From NCBI GenBank assembly GCA_963205115.1, contig CAUJHV010000040.1, positions 32,413-96,412 of the forward strand: 64,000 bases of DNA. The letters are read 5' to 3'. Shown in pieces: positions 36,963 through 43,928 of this stretch. Under the pieces are notes generated by a model. The model worked only from the letters and a program-made list of their open reading frames with translations. It was not told the DNA's origin and made no database searches. The stretch is from Pseudomonadota bacterium (GTDB lineage Bacteria > Pseudomonadota > Gammaproteobacteria > Burkholderiales > Burkholderiaceae_C). Every line of letters starts with the position of its first letter. Within the stretch, counting starts at the first letter, position 1. The position numbers and the translations under genes were made by a program.

Positions 36963-39322
36963 GCGCGCCTTTCGAAGCCGGCCGGTTCGGCAGTGGCCAG
37001 GTGGTGCGTCGCGTGGAAGACGCGGCGCTGCTGGCCGGCCAGGGCTGCTATACCGACGACGTCGCGCCCGAGGGCCAGCTGCATCTGGTCTTCGTGCGCT
37101 CGACCTACGCGCATGCGCGCATCATTGCCGTCGACACCGAGACCGCCTCCGCCATGCCGGGCGTGGTGGCCATCTACACCGGCGCCCAGCTGGTGGATGC
37201 CGGCGTCAAGCCCCTGGCGGTGGCCTCGGCCTTCCAGCGACCCGACGGCTCGCCCTTTGCCACGGCACCGCGCCGCGCCCTGGCGCACGAACGTGTGCGC
37301 TACGTCGGCGAAGCGGTGGCGATGGTGGTGGCGGAATCGATGGACGCCGCGCGCGCCGCTGCGGACGCGGTGATGGTCGATTACGAAGACCTGCCGGCCG
37401 TGACCGACCCGCTGGCCGCGATGCGGCCCGGCGCGCCGGTGCTGGTGGATGCGGCGCCGGACAACATCGCCGCCGAGATTCGCCACGGCGACGCGGCTGC
37501 CGCCGAAAGGGCCTTCGCTGCCGCGGCGCACCGGGTGCAAGTGGACATCGTCAACCAGCGCCTGGCGCCGTCGCCGATCGAACCGCGCACGGTGCTGGCG
37601 ACCTTCGATGCCGCCACCGATCGCCTGACCGTGCGCCTGAGCAGCCAGATGCCCACGGGCGTGCGCAGCGGCCTGGTCGACTGCCTGCCCGGCATGAGCG
37701 TGGCGCGCGTGCGCGTGGTGGTGGGCGACGTGGGCGGCGGCTTCGGCATGAAGACCGGCCTGTACCCCGAGGACGTGGCCGTGGCGCAAGCGGCCTGCAC
37801 GCTGAAGCGCCCGGTGAAATGGGTGGCGCAGCGGCTGGAGGAGTTTCTGTCGGCCGTGCACGGCCGCGACGTGCTGTCGCGTGCCGAGATGGCGCTGGAC
37901 GCGCAGGGACGCGTGCTCGCGCTGCGCGTGCGCGCCGTTGCCAACGTGGGTGGCTACGCCACGGGCACCGGCATGGCGATCCCGCTGATCGTCGGCCCCT
38001 GGGTGACCACCAGCATCTACGACATCCGCACCATCGACCTGCACCTGACTGCGGTGATGACGAATACCGCACCCGTGGGCGCCTACCGCGGCGCGGGCCG
38101 GCCCGAGGCCATCTACATCACCGAGCGGCTGTTCGATGCGGCCGCGCGCGAGATGCGCATGGACCCCGCCGAGCTGCGCCGGCGCAACCTGATCCGCCCG
38201 GAGCAGATGCCGTATACCAATGCCATGGCGCAGGTCTACGACGTGGGGCACTTCGAGCAGGTGCTCGACGGCGGCCTGAAGCTGTCCGACTGGCAGGGCT
38301 TCGCCGCACGCCGCGCCGCCAGCGAAGCGCGTGGCCGGCTGCGCGGCCGCGGCCTGGCGAGCTTTCTGGACTGGACCGGCGGCAACGTCTTCGAAGAGCG
38401 CGTGACGGTCGACATCACGCCCGACGGCACGATCGAGCTGATGTCCGCCGTGCAGGGCATGGGCCAGGGCATCGCCACCAGCCTGGCGCAGCTGGCGGTG
38501 GACGTGTTCCAGGTGCCCATCGAGCGCATCCGCGTCGTGATGGGCGACACCGACCGCAACAATGGCTTCGGCAGCGCGGGTTCGCGCTCGATCTTCGCGG
38601 GCGGCTCGTCGGTGACCGTGGCGTCGCAGCGCACCATCGAACATTCGAAATCACTGGCGGCCGATGCCCTCGAGGCCTCGGCCAGCGACATCGAATACCG
38701 CGCCGGGCGCTTCACGGTCATGGGCACCGACCTGGGCATCGACCTCTTCGCCCTGGCCGCCCGGCAGGACGCCGCGCGCATCCATGTCGATTCCACCAGC
38801 GCGGTCGCGGGCCCCAGCTGGCCCAACGGCTGCCATGTCTGCGAGGTCGAGATCGACCCCGCCACGGGTGTGGTGGACATCGTGGCCTACGCCTCGGTCA
38901 ACGACATCGGCCGCGTGATCAGCCCGGCCATCGTGCGCGGCCAGGTCGAGGGCGGCGCGGTGCAGGGCATCGGGCAGGCGCTGATGGAGCAGATGGTCTA
39001 CGACCGCGAATCCGGCCAGGCGCTGTCGGCCAGCTTCATGGACTACGCGATGCCGCGCGTGGACGGCTTCCGCGATTTCCTGACCGCCTTCGACGAGTCC
39101 GTCCCCAGCACCAACAACCCGCTGGGCGTCAAGGGCGTGGGCGAGCTGGGCACGATCGGCGCGACGCCGGCTGTTGTGAACGCCGTCATCGATGCGCTGG
39201 ACCACGCCGGGCTGGGCCGCGCGGCCGAACGCATCCAGATGCCGGTGACGGCCGAGCGTGTGTGGCGTGCGCTGAACATGCGGCAGTTCGATGCCGCGCC
39301 GTTGGCGGAATTGAAGGCTTAG
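36959..39322 (+). CDS. Molybdopterin-binding subunit of a xanthine dehydrogenase-family hydroxylase
   Basis: 787 residues from ATG 36959 ([21 protein letters not shown]) with GGAGGG upstream. The N-terminal Ald_Xan_dh domain (RRVEDAALLAGQGCYTDDV, VFVRSTYAHARI) is followed by the two cofactor domains: GDVGGGFGMKTGLYPEDVAVA, VGAYRGAGRPEAIYITERLFD (the AYRGAGR loop is the non-CO-dehydrogenase, form II type), QGMGQGIATSLAQLA, and C-terminal GVKGVGELGTIGATPAVVNAV with the catalytic Glu. Hydroxylates a carbon in an aldehyde or N-heteroaromatic compound. No signal peptide. The FAD subunit common in such enzymes is absent from the operon. Confidence 0.92.
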   Translation: MSAPFEAGRFGSGQVVRRVEDAALLAGQGCYTDDVAPEGQLHLVFVRSTYAHARIIAVDTETASAMPGVVAIYTGAQLVDAGVKPLAVASAFQRPDGSPFATAPRRALAHERVRYVGEAVAMVVAESMDAARAAADAVMVDYEDLPAVTDPLAAMRPGAPVLVDAAPDNIAAEIRHGDAAAAERAFAAAAHRVQVDIVNQRLAPSPIEPRTVLATFDAATDRLTVRLSSQMPTGVRSGLVDCLPGMSVARVRVVVGDVGGGFGMKTGLYPEDVAVAQAACTLKRPVKWVAQRLEEFLSAVHGRDVLSRAEMALDAQGRVLALRVRAVANVGGYATGTGMAIPLIVGPWVTTSIYDIRTIDLHLTAVMTNTAPVGAYRGAGRPEAIYITERLFDAAAREMRMDPAELRRRNLIRPEQMPYTNAMAQVYDVGHFEQVLDGGLKLSDWQGFAARRAASEARGRLRGRGLASFLDWTGGNVFEERVTVDITPDGTIELMSAVQGMGQGIATSLAQLAVDVFQVPIERIRVVMGDTDRNNGFGSAGSRSIFAGGSSVTVASQRTIEHSKSLAADALEASASDIEYRAGRFTVMGTDLGIDLFALAARQDAARIHVDSTSAVAGPSWPNGCHVCEVEIDPATGVVDIVAYASVNDIGRVISPAIVRGQVEGGAVQGIGQALMEQMVYDRESGQALSASFMDYAMPRVDGFRDFLTAFDESVPSTNNPLGVKGVGELGTIGATPAVVNAVIDALDHAGLGRAAERIQMPVTAERVWRALNMRQFDAAPLAELKA

Positions 39323-39337
39323 GCGGCGGTCGGGCGG

Positions 39338-39366
39338 GCCTGCGCGCGGCATGCCCGCGCGCAGGC
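39338..39366. terminator. Strong bidirectional hairpin
   Basis: Perfect 12-bp stem GCCTGCGCGCGG / CCGCGCGCAGGC (39338-39349, 39355-39366) with the five-base loop CATGC. It sits in the 82-base gap between convergent genes (molybdopterin subunit and hemerythrin). No U-tract, but the stem is by far the most stable in its surroundings. Confidence 0.6.
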
Positions 39367-39404
39367 GAGAGCGTGCGCAGATGGGGTCGCGCGGGCGCCG
39401 CCCT

Positions 39405-39830
39405 TCAATCGGCGGCGGTCGATGCGGACGGGGCATCGCCGGCGAAACAGGCGCGCTGTTTCTCCACGGTTCCCTTGATATGTCCCAGCACCCACCAGGT
39501 CATGAACCGCTGGATTTCCAGCCGGTCGAACTTATCCGCCGTGAGAATCTTGTCGGCGAGAAACTCGAACTCGTCATACTCGTCCTGAAGCTCGTCGAGC
39601 GCCCGATACGCGTGGCGTTCCAGCAACGACGACTCGCTCGCAAAATGCTCGCGCGCCAGTTCCATCAACCGTTGGAATCTCTCGTCGAAGCGCGCTTCCT
39701 CACTGGCGTAGGCTCCCGCCTCGAAAAGATCCGCCAGCGCGTGGCAATGCGCCAGCAGCGCCTGGTGCTGGCTGTCGACCAGCGGGTGTCCCACGTTGTA
39801 TGAAGGCGACCACGGAACGCGGTTCGGCAT
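39405..39830 (-). CDS. Bacteriohemerythrin-like protein with incomplete di-iron site
   Basis: 141 residues, four-helix hemerythrin layout: PWSPSYNVGHPLVDSQHQALLAH, LMELAREHFASESSLLERHAY, LDELQDEYDEFEFLADKI, WWVLGHIKGTVEKQ. Against bacteriohemerythrins the ligands His (DSQH), His and Glu (HFASE) and His (GHIKG) are present. The HxxxH pair of helix 3 reads Leu and Tyr, and the Asp following the last His is replaced by Val. Four of seven iron ligands remain, so normal O2-binding di-iron chemistry is doubtful. The protein ends the minus-strand redox module. Confidence 0.8.
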   Translation of the reverse strand: MPNRVPWSPSYNVGHPLVDSQHQALLAHCHALADLFEAGAYASEEARFDERFQRLMELAREHFASESSLLERHAYRALDELQDEYDEFEFLADKILTADKFDRLEIQRFMTWWVLGHIKGTVEKQRACFAGDAPSASTAAD

Positions 39831-39857
39831 GGGGTGCGGGGTCCGGGTGCGCTGGGC

Positions 39858-40295
39858 TCAGAAGCCCAGTGATTCGACGATGGCCACGAGGTCGACCAAG
39901 CTGGCAGCCTCGAGCTTGCGGGCCAGCGCGAGCTTGTCCAGGCCCTCGCAGTCGAAGTGCGTCAGGCCGACTTCGAAAGGCAGCTCGCGGATCTCCAGCG
40001 GCGACATGAAGCCGATGTGGCAGATGTGGGCGATGCACTGGCGCTCGGGCTCGCTGAGATCGAGCCCGTGGTGCCGCATGAGTTCGAGATAGCGCTCGGC
40101 CGTGCGGTTGATCTTGCCGCTGATTTCCAGCGTATTTTTCTGACCTGCGGTGAGGATGGCCAGCGGCGGGCCAAAGAAGACGGGCGTCTTGCCGACGTGG
40201 CGGGTCTGCTCGTCGCGCGTCAGCGCCGGGGCGACCCAGGTGGGATCGCCCCGCACGGGCTTGGGTGGTTCGGGTGGCGCGGGCGGCGTGGACAT
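39858..40295 (-). CDS. Hypothetical protein coupled to tetraheme cytochrome
   Basis: 145 residues from ATG 40295, which shares a base with the stop of the cytochrome gene (TGATG). Pro-rich start (MSTPPAPPEPPKPVRGDPTW) then a helical body: FFGPPLAILTAGQKNTLEISGKINRTAERYLELM, LSEPERQCIAHICHIGFMSPLEIRELPFEV, LDKLALARKLEAASLVDLVAIVESLGF. There is no signal peptide or membrane segment and no known motif; a QCIAHIC pair could bind metal or form a disulfide. Not recognised. Tight coupling suggests a maturation or partner role for the cytochrome/NrfD complex. Confidence 0.7.
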   Translation of the reverse strand: MSTPPAPPEPPKPVRGDPTWVAPALTRDEQTRHVGKTPVFFGPPLAILTAGQKNTLEISGKINRTAERYLELMRHHGLDLSEPERQCIAHICHIGFMSPLEIRELPFEVGLTHFDCEGLDKLALARKLEAASLVDLVAIVESLGF

Positions 40296-41140
40296 CAATG
40301 GCCGATCGCGTGTGTCTTCTCGAACTTGGCGTCCTGCATGCCGCGTGGCAGCTGCGGGGGCGTTTCCGGCTGCAGCGCGATGAAGCCGCGCTGGCGGTCG
40401 CCGTCCTGCACGTTGTGCGGGTTGTGGCACTCGGTGCAGGTGAACCAGCGTTTCTTGCCGGTGCTGGTGAAGTCGCCGATGCGCTTGCCGTGGATGCCGT
40501 CGCGCCAGTCGCGCAGCTTGTCGCCGTGGCACTTGCCGCACAGCATCTGCGACTGGTCGATGCTGATCGGTTCGCCAAAGTGGTCGACCAGCATGTTGCG
40601 CTGGGTGTTGTGGTGGCAGTCCAGGCACCAGATGCGGCCGCGGCCGTGCTGCAGGTCCTTCACGTCGGGCACCATGGCTTCCATCGTGGGGATGGGCACG
40701 GGATGCTTGTCCTTGGGGAAGCCCTTGGGGTAGGTGCCGTTGTGGCAGGCCGTGCCGCATTGCGCCAGGAAAGTCAGCTTGGTCGAGCGCGGCCGGATGA
40801 CGGCCTGGCCATCGGCGATCTTTTCCAGGCCCGCTGTCTTGGGCATCGGCACGGTGCCGTCGTAGGGGTCGCCGTACCAGAGCGCCGCGCCGGTGGTCGG
40901 CGAACACTTCACGTTGGGCAGGCCGGGCTGGATCTCGCGCTGGGTCAGTTCGGTGGCACCCTTGCGGCTTTCGAAGCAGACCACTTCGGCGGGCGCGGAG
41001 GCGGCTGCTGCCGTGGGCGCCGCGGCAGCATCGGCCGCGCCTGAAGCGGCTGCGCTCGCGGGCTTGTCCTGGGCAAGGACGGTCAGGAGGAAGGCGCCGG
41101 AAAGGGCGAGGATGGCGGCAGGCCAGACGATGCGTTTCAT
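40295..41140 (-). CDS. Periplasmic tetraheme cytochrome c
   Basis: 281 residues from ATG 41140 (MKRIVWPAAILALSGAFLLT, signal peptide with cleavage near VLA-QD; ATG 41149 would add three residues). After an Ala-rich linker there are four CxxCH haem-attachment motifs: CGTACH, CLDCH, CGKCH and CTECH. Several isolated His can serve as distal ligands (HHN, DHF, GIHG). The spacing does not match NrfH/NapC membrane quinol oxidases, and no membrane anchor is left after cleavage. Lies directly after the NrfD gene, so probably accepts or donates electrons for the quinone-linked membrane module. Confidence 0.87.
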   Translation of the reverse strand: MKRIVWPAAILALSGAFLLTVLAQDKPASAAASGAADAAAAPTAAAASAPAEVVCFESRKGATELTQREIQPGLPNVKCSPTTGAALWYGDPYDGTVPMPKTAGLEKIADGQAVIRPRSTKLTFLAQCGTACHNGTYPKGFPKDKHPVPIPTMEAMVPDVKDLQHGRGRIWCLDCHHNTQRNMLVDHFGEPISIDQSQMLCGKCHGDKLRDWRDGIHGKRIGDFTSTGKKRWFTCTECHNPHNVQDGDRQRGFIALQPETPPQLPRGMQDAKFEKTHAIGH

Positions 41141-41150
41141 GGTCGTCACC

Positions 41151-42377
41151 TCACTTCGCCGCGGCGATGGACGGACCCGCCCCGACCCGGATATCGCCCA
41201 GCAGGATGCCGATGGCGCCCTTGAGCAGGATGGTCAGGATGAAGAAGCCGAAGGCCCAGATGCCCAGCGTCATCAGCCACTCGACGAAGGTCGGGTAGTA
41301 CTCGGTCACCTCGCCGATGGGCGACGGGATGAAGCCCGGCACGACCAGGCCCATGCCCTTCTCGATCCAGATGCCGGCAAAGGCCATCGCGCAGACGATG
41401 GGCAGCCGCTTCATGTCGTTGCGGAACGACGGGATCAGGAACAGCACGAAGGCCACCAGCATCAGCACCACCGCGCTCCAGAACCAGGGCACGAGCCGGT
41501 TCATGCTGCCATGCAGGCCGAACATCAGGTAGTACAGGCCGTTGGCGTGCTCGGTGCGGGCGTACAGCTCGACGACGATCTCCGACAGCGTCAGGAACAG
41601 CGCGATGCCCAGGCACCAGGTGACGATGGTCGTCAGCAACCGGATCGCGCTGTCCTCGATCCAGAACTTCGTGTTCTGGCGGATGACCAGGAAGGCGATG
41701 ATGATCAGCGCCGGTCCCGCCGCGAAGGCCGTGGCGATAAAGCGGATGGGCATCATGCTGTGGAACCACATCGGGCGCGACGGGTTGGTCGCCAGCAGGA
41801 AGGCCGTGACGGTGTGGATCGACAGCGCCCAGACGATCGACACGTACACCAGCGGCATGAAGATCTTCTTGTTCACCGGCTTGCCCGTGTACGTCGCGTA
41901 CAGGTACCAGAAGCCGACGATGGCGTTCAGGAACAGGTAGCCGTTGAGCACCAGCACGTCCCAGCCCAGCATCGACGAGAAGCTGTAGATGCCCAGCGGC
42001 GGGATCATGTGCCACAGGCGGTCGGGCCGGCCCATGTGCGCGAAGACGAACATCATCACCATGATCACGGCCGAGATGGCCAGCATCTCCCCCAGCACGG
42101 TCACCTTGTGCATGCCCTCATGGTGGTAGACGTAGGCCGGGAAGACGATGGTCACCGCACCGGCTGCCACGCCCACCAGGAAGACGAGGTTGGCCAGGTA
42201 CAGGCCATCGTGGATCTGGCTCGTCATGCCGGTGACGATCAGGCCCTCGGTGTTCTGCAGGTAGTAGACATACAGCATGCCCACGATGAGCAGGGCGAGC
42301 GCACCCATCCAGGCGTAGAACTTGGCGCCGCCCTTGAGCACGTAGCGCACATAGTCGGAAACGAATCGCGTCAGCAC
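41151..42377 (-). CDS. NrfD/PsrC-family integral membrane quinone oxidoreductase subunit
   Basis: 408 residues with about nine to ten membrane helices. NrfD-family features: LANLVFLVGVAAGAVTIVFPAYVYHHEGMHKVTVLGEMLAISAVIM, FAHMGRPDRLWHMIPPLG, SSMLGWDVLVLNGYLFLN, WALSIHTVTAFLLATNPSRPMW, ATAFAAGPALIIIAFLVIR, and HGSMNRLVPWFWSAVVLMLVAFV. The long form with GMxKVTVLGE resembles DsrP/HybB-like proteins. It exchanges electrons between the quinone pool and the periplasmic iron-sulfur protein encoded just upstream. No catalytic molybdopterin subunit is present. Confidence 0.9.
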   Translation of the reverse strand: MLTRFVSDYVRYVLKGGAKFYAWMGALALLIVGMLYVYYLQNTEGLIVTGMTSQIHDGLYLANLVFLVGVAAGAVTIVFPAYVYHHEGMHKVTVLGEMLAISAVIMVMMFVFAHMGRPDRLWHMIPPLGIYSFSSMLGWDVLVLNGYLFLNAIVGFWYLYATYTGKPVNKKIFMPLVYVSIVWALSIHTVTAFLLATNPSRPMWFHSMMPIRFIATAFAAGPALIIIAFLVIRQNTKFWIEDSAIRLLTTIVTWCLGIALFLTLSEIVVELYARTEHANGLYYLMFGLHGSMNRLVPWFWSAVVLMLVAFVLFLIPSFRNDMKRLPIVCAMAFAGIWIEKGMGLVVPGFIPSPIGEVTEYYPTFVEWLMTLGIWAFGFFILTILLKGAIGILLGDIRVGAGPSIAAAK

Positions 42378-42389
42378 GGCCCGCTCCTG

Positions 42390-43481
42390 TCAGTCGTAGA
42401 AGTAGAAGAACTTGGGGAAGGTGTTGAGCTCGGCCTTGAGGCGGAAGACGTTCTTCCGTGCCAGGACCTTGCTGACTTCACTTTCCGGATCGAGCAGGTT
42501 GCCGAACTTGCGCGCGCCCACCGGGCAGACCTCCACGCAGGCCGGGTAGCGGCCGTGGCGTGTGCGCTGCAGGCACCAGTGGCACTTCTCGACGACGCCG
42601 CGCATGCGCGGGCGGTTGCCCAGGTAGTGCGTCACCGGGTTCATGTCCGCCTTGGGCAGGACCGGCGTGGTGAGGTTGAAGCGCCGCGCCCAGTAGGGGC
42701 AGGCGTTCATGCACATCTTGCAGCCGATGCACCAGTTGTAGTCGATGACCACCGGGCCGTCGGCCTCGCGGTAGGTGGTGCGCACCGGGCAGACCTTGAC
42801 GCAGGGCGGCTTCTCGCACTGCATGCAGGCGATGGGCATGTAGGTCGCGTCCTTCTCCGGCACTTTCTCCGGCTCGTAGAAGTACTGGCCTTCGAGCACC
42901 TGACCGGCCGGCGTGTAGGCGTTGCCGCCGACCTGGATGCCCAGGCCCTCCGGGTAGCCCTGGTTCATCTTCTCCTGGGCGAATTCACCGCGCTCCATGC
43001 GCAGCACCTGGATCCACTCGATACGCTCGCCGGGCCGGCTTCCGCGCGACTGGTTGTTCTCCTCCACGCAGGCCTTGACGCAGCGCCGGCAGCCGATGCA
43101 CTTGCGCACGTTCAGCGCATAACCCATCAGCACACCCGGCTGCGCCTCGGTGATGTCCACCGAGACCTTCTTGCTGTATTCGGAGGAATACCGTTTTTCG
43201 AGCCGCACGCGCGCCTCGACCTTTTCCTCCTGCGTCATCAGGCGGTAGTTCTTCTGGAAGTGCTCGGCCCATTCCGTGGCGGCCTTCGCATCCCCGGGCT
43301 GGGCCATCAGGGAGGCGGTGCCCATCAGGGACGACAGGCTCAGCATGCCGCCCTTGCGCAGGAAGCCGCGGCGCGACGGTTTGTCGACCGCCTGCGACGG
43401 GTCGGCACTGGCCGGTGCGGCCTGGCAGCCCGCAGCCGCTTCGCCTGCCGAGCAGGCGCAGGAATTCACGTGAGTCGCCAC
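42390..43481 (-). CDS. Tat-exported 4Fe-4S ferredoxin-type subunit (DsrO/NrfC-like)
   Basis: 363 residues. A Cys-rich start (NSCACSAGEAAAGC) precedes the twin-arginine signal KPSRRGFLRKGGMLSLSSLMGTASLMA, unusually far in. Cluster-binding motifs include KCIGCRRCVKACVEEN, ACMQCEKPPCVKVCPVRTTY, WCIGCKMCMNACPYWARRFN, and KCHWCLQ...YPACVEVCPVGARKFG, which supply ligands for four [4Fe-4S] clusters as in NrfC, PsrB and DsrO. First gene of the redox module and located 93 bases downstream of an FNR-type box, so probably made under low oxygen. Confidence 0.92.
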   Translation of the reverse strand: MATHVNSCACSAGEAAAGCQAAPASADPSQAVDKPSRRGFLRKGGMLSLSSLMGTASLMAQPGDAKAATEWAEHFQKNYRLMTQEEKVEARVRLEKRYSSEYSKKVSVDITEAQPGVLMGYALNVRKCIGCRRCVKACVEENNQSRGSRPGERIEWIQVLRMERGEFAQEKMNQGYPEGLGIQVGGNAYTPAGQVLEGQYFYEPEKVPEKDATYMPIACMQCEKPPCVKVCPVRTTYREADGPVVIDYNWCIGCKMCMNACPYWARRFNLTTPVLPKADMNPVTHYLGNRPRMRGVVEKCHWCLQRTRHGRYPACVEVCPVGARKFGNLLDPESEVSKVLARKNVFRLKAELNTFPKFFYFYD

Positions 43482-43547
43482 AGTTCTCCTCCGACACCGG
43501 AAATGGCGTATCCGTGAACGCCCAGATTCCAGAATATGTTGAAAGAA

Positions 43548-43553
43548 ATTGTG
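43548..43553 (-). promoter_or_regulatory. Possible -10 element for the redox module
   Basis: On the minus strand 43553-43548 reads CACAAT, four of six bases of TATAAT. The centre of the FNR-type box is about 31 bases upstream of its middle, the distance expected for a class II FNR-activated promoter. Confidence 0.3.
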
Positions 43554-43573
43554 TGCCCCTCAAAATGCGCCGT

Positions 43574-43589
43574 TTTGACCCATGTCAAA
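43574..43589. promoter_or_regulatory. FNR/DNR-type anaerobic regulator box
   Basis: TTTGAC-CCAT-GTCAAA is a perfect dyad with a four-base centre, closely matching the FNR/Dnr/CRP-family pattern TTGAT-N4-ATCAA. Its centre is about 100 bases before the ATG of the Tat ferredoxin gene and it sits in an AT-rich stretch. It suggests oxygen- or NO-controlled expression of the cytochrome/NrfD module. Confidence 0.65.
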
Positions 43590-43928
43590 TCATTTTATTT
43601 TGACAATTTGACATATTCGAAGCAAATAAGAATCGCGCCAAACAATATCTCCTTGCGGGGTTTGAATAGGTGTGGCCGCGGTCTTTGCGTGCAATCCTCT
43701 GGCAGGGCTCTCGGGAAAGGGTATGTGCGACAAACCCGTGCCGCGTTTGCGTGGCGCGCCGCCCGGCGGGGCGACTGCCCCTGTGCCGGTTGCAGCCTTC
43801 TTCGTGTCGAACGTGCTGGCGCTTGCAGCACCGGCCGGTGGCGCATCGCGCACAGGGGCGAATGTCCCTGGTGCGGGTCTGCCGACTGAAGATCAGGGCC
43901 CGCCCACTGCGCCGCCACAATAGGCCCG

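Larger units (their letters stand above)
43482..43928. other. 447-base divergent region, AT-rich near the redox module
   Basis: Lies between the ferredoxin gene (minus) and the MFS gene (plus). Bases 43500-43660 are much richer in A+T than the rest of the window and hold the FNR-type box. The remainder (43670-43925) is GC-rich; it contains an 83-codon open frame with poor coding character that was not accepted. Confidence 0.5.

Noticed and set aside
36897..36969. Direct repeat ATGAGCGCGCC as the scar of a deleted FAD-subunit gene
   Set aside because: Deletion by recombination between direct repeats leaves one copy, but two are present, so the repeat does not support that scenario.
43574..43589. 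FNR-type box as regulator of the MFS gene
   Set aside because: About 345 bases from that gene start, too far for a typical FNR-activated promoter; assigned to the redox module instead.
43672..43923. 83-codon plus-strand ORF in the gap before the MFS gene
   Set aside because: Pro/Gly/Ala-rich sequence without motifs, no clear SD, and third-position composition unlike neighbouring genes. Left as non-coding.
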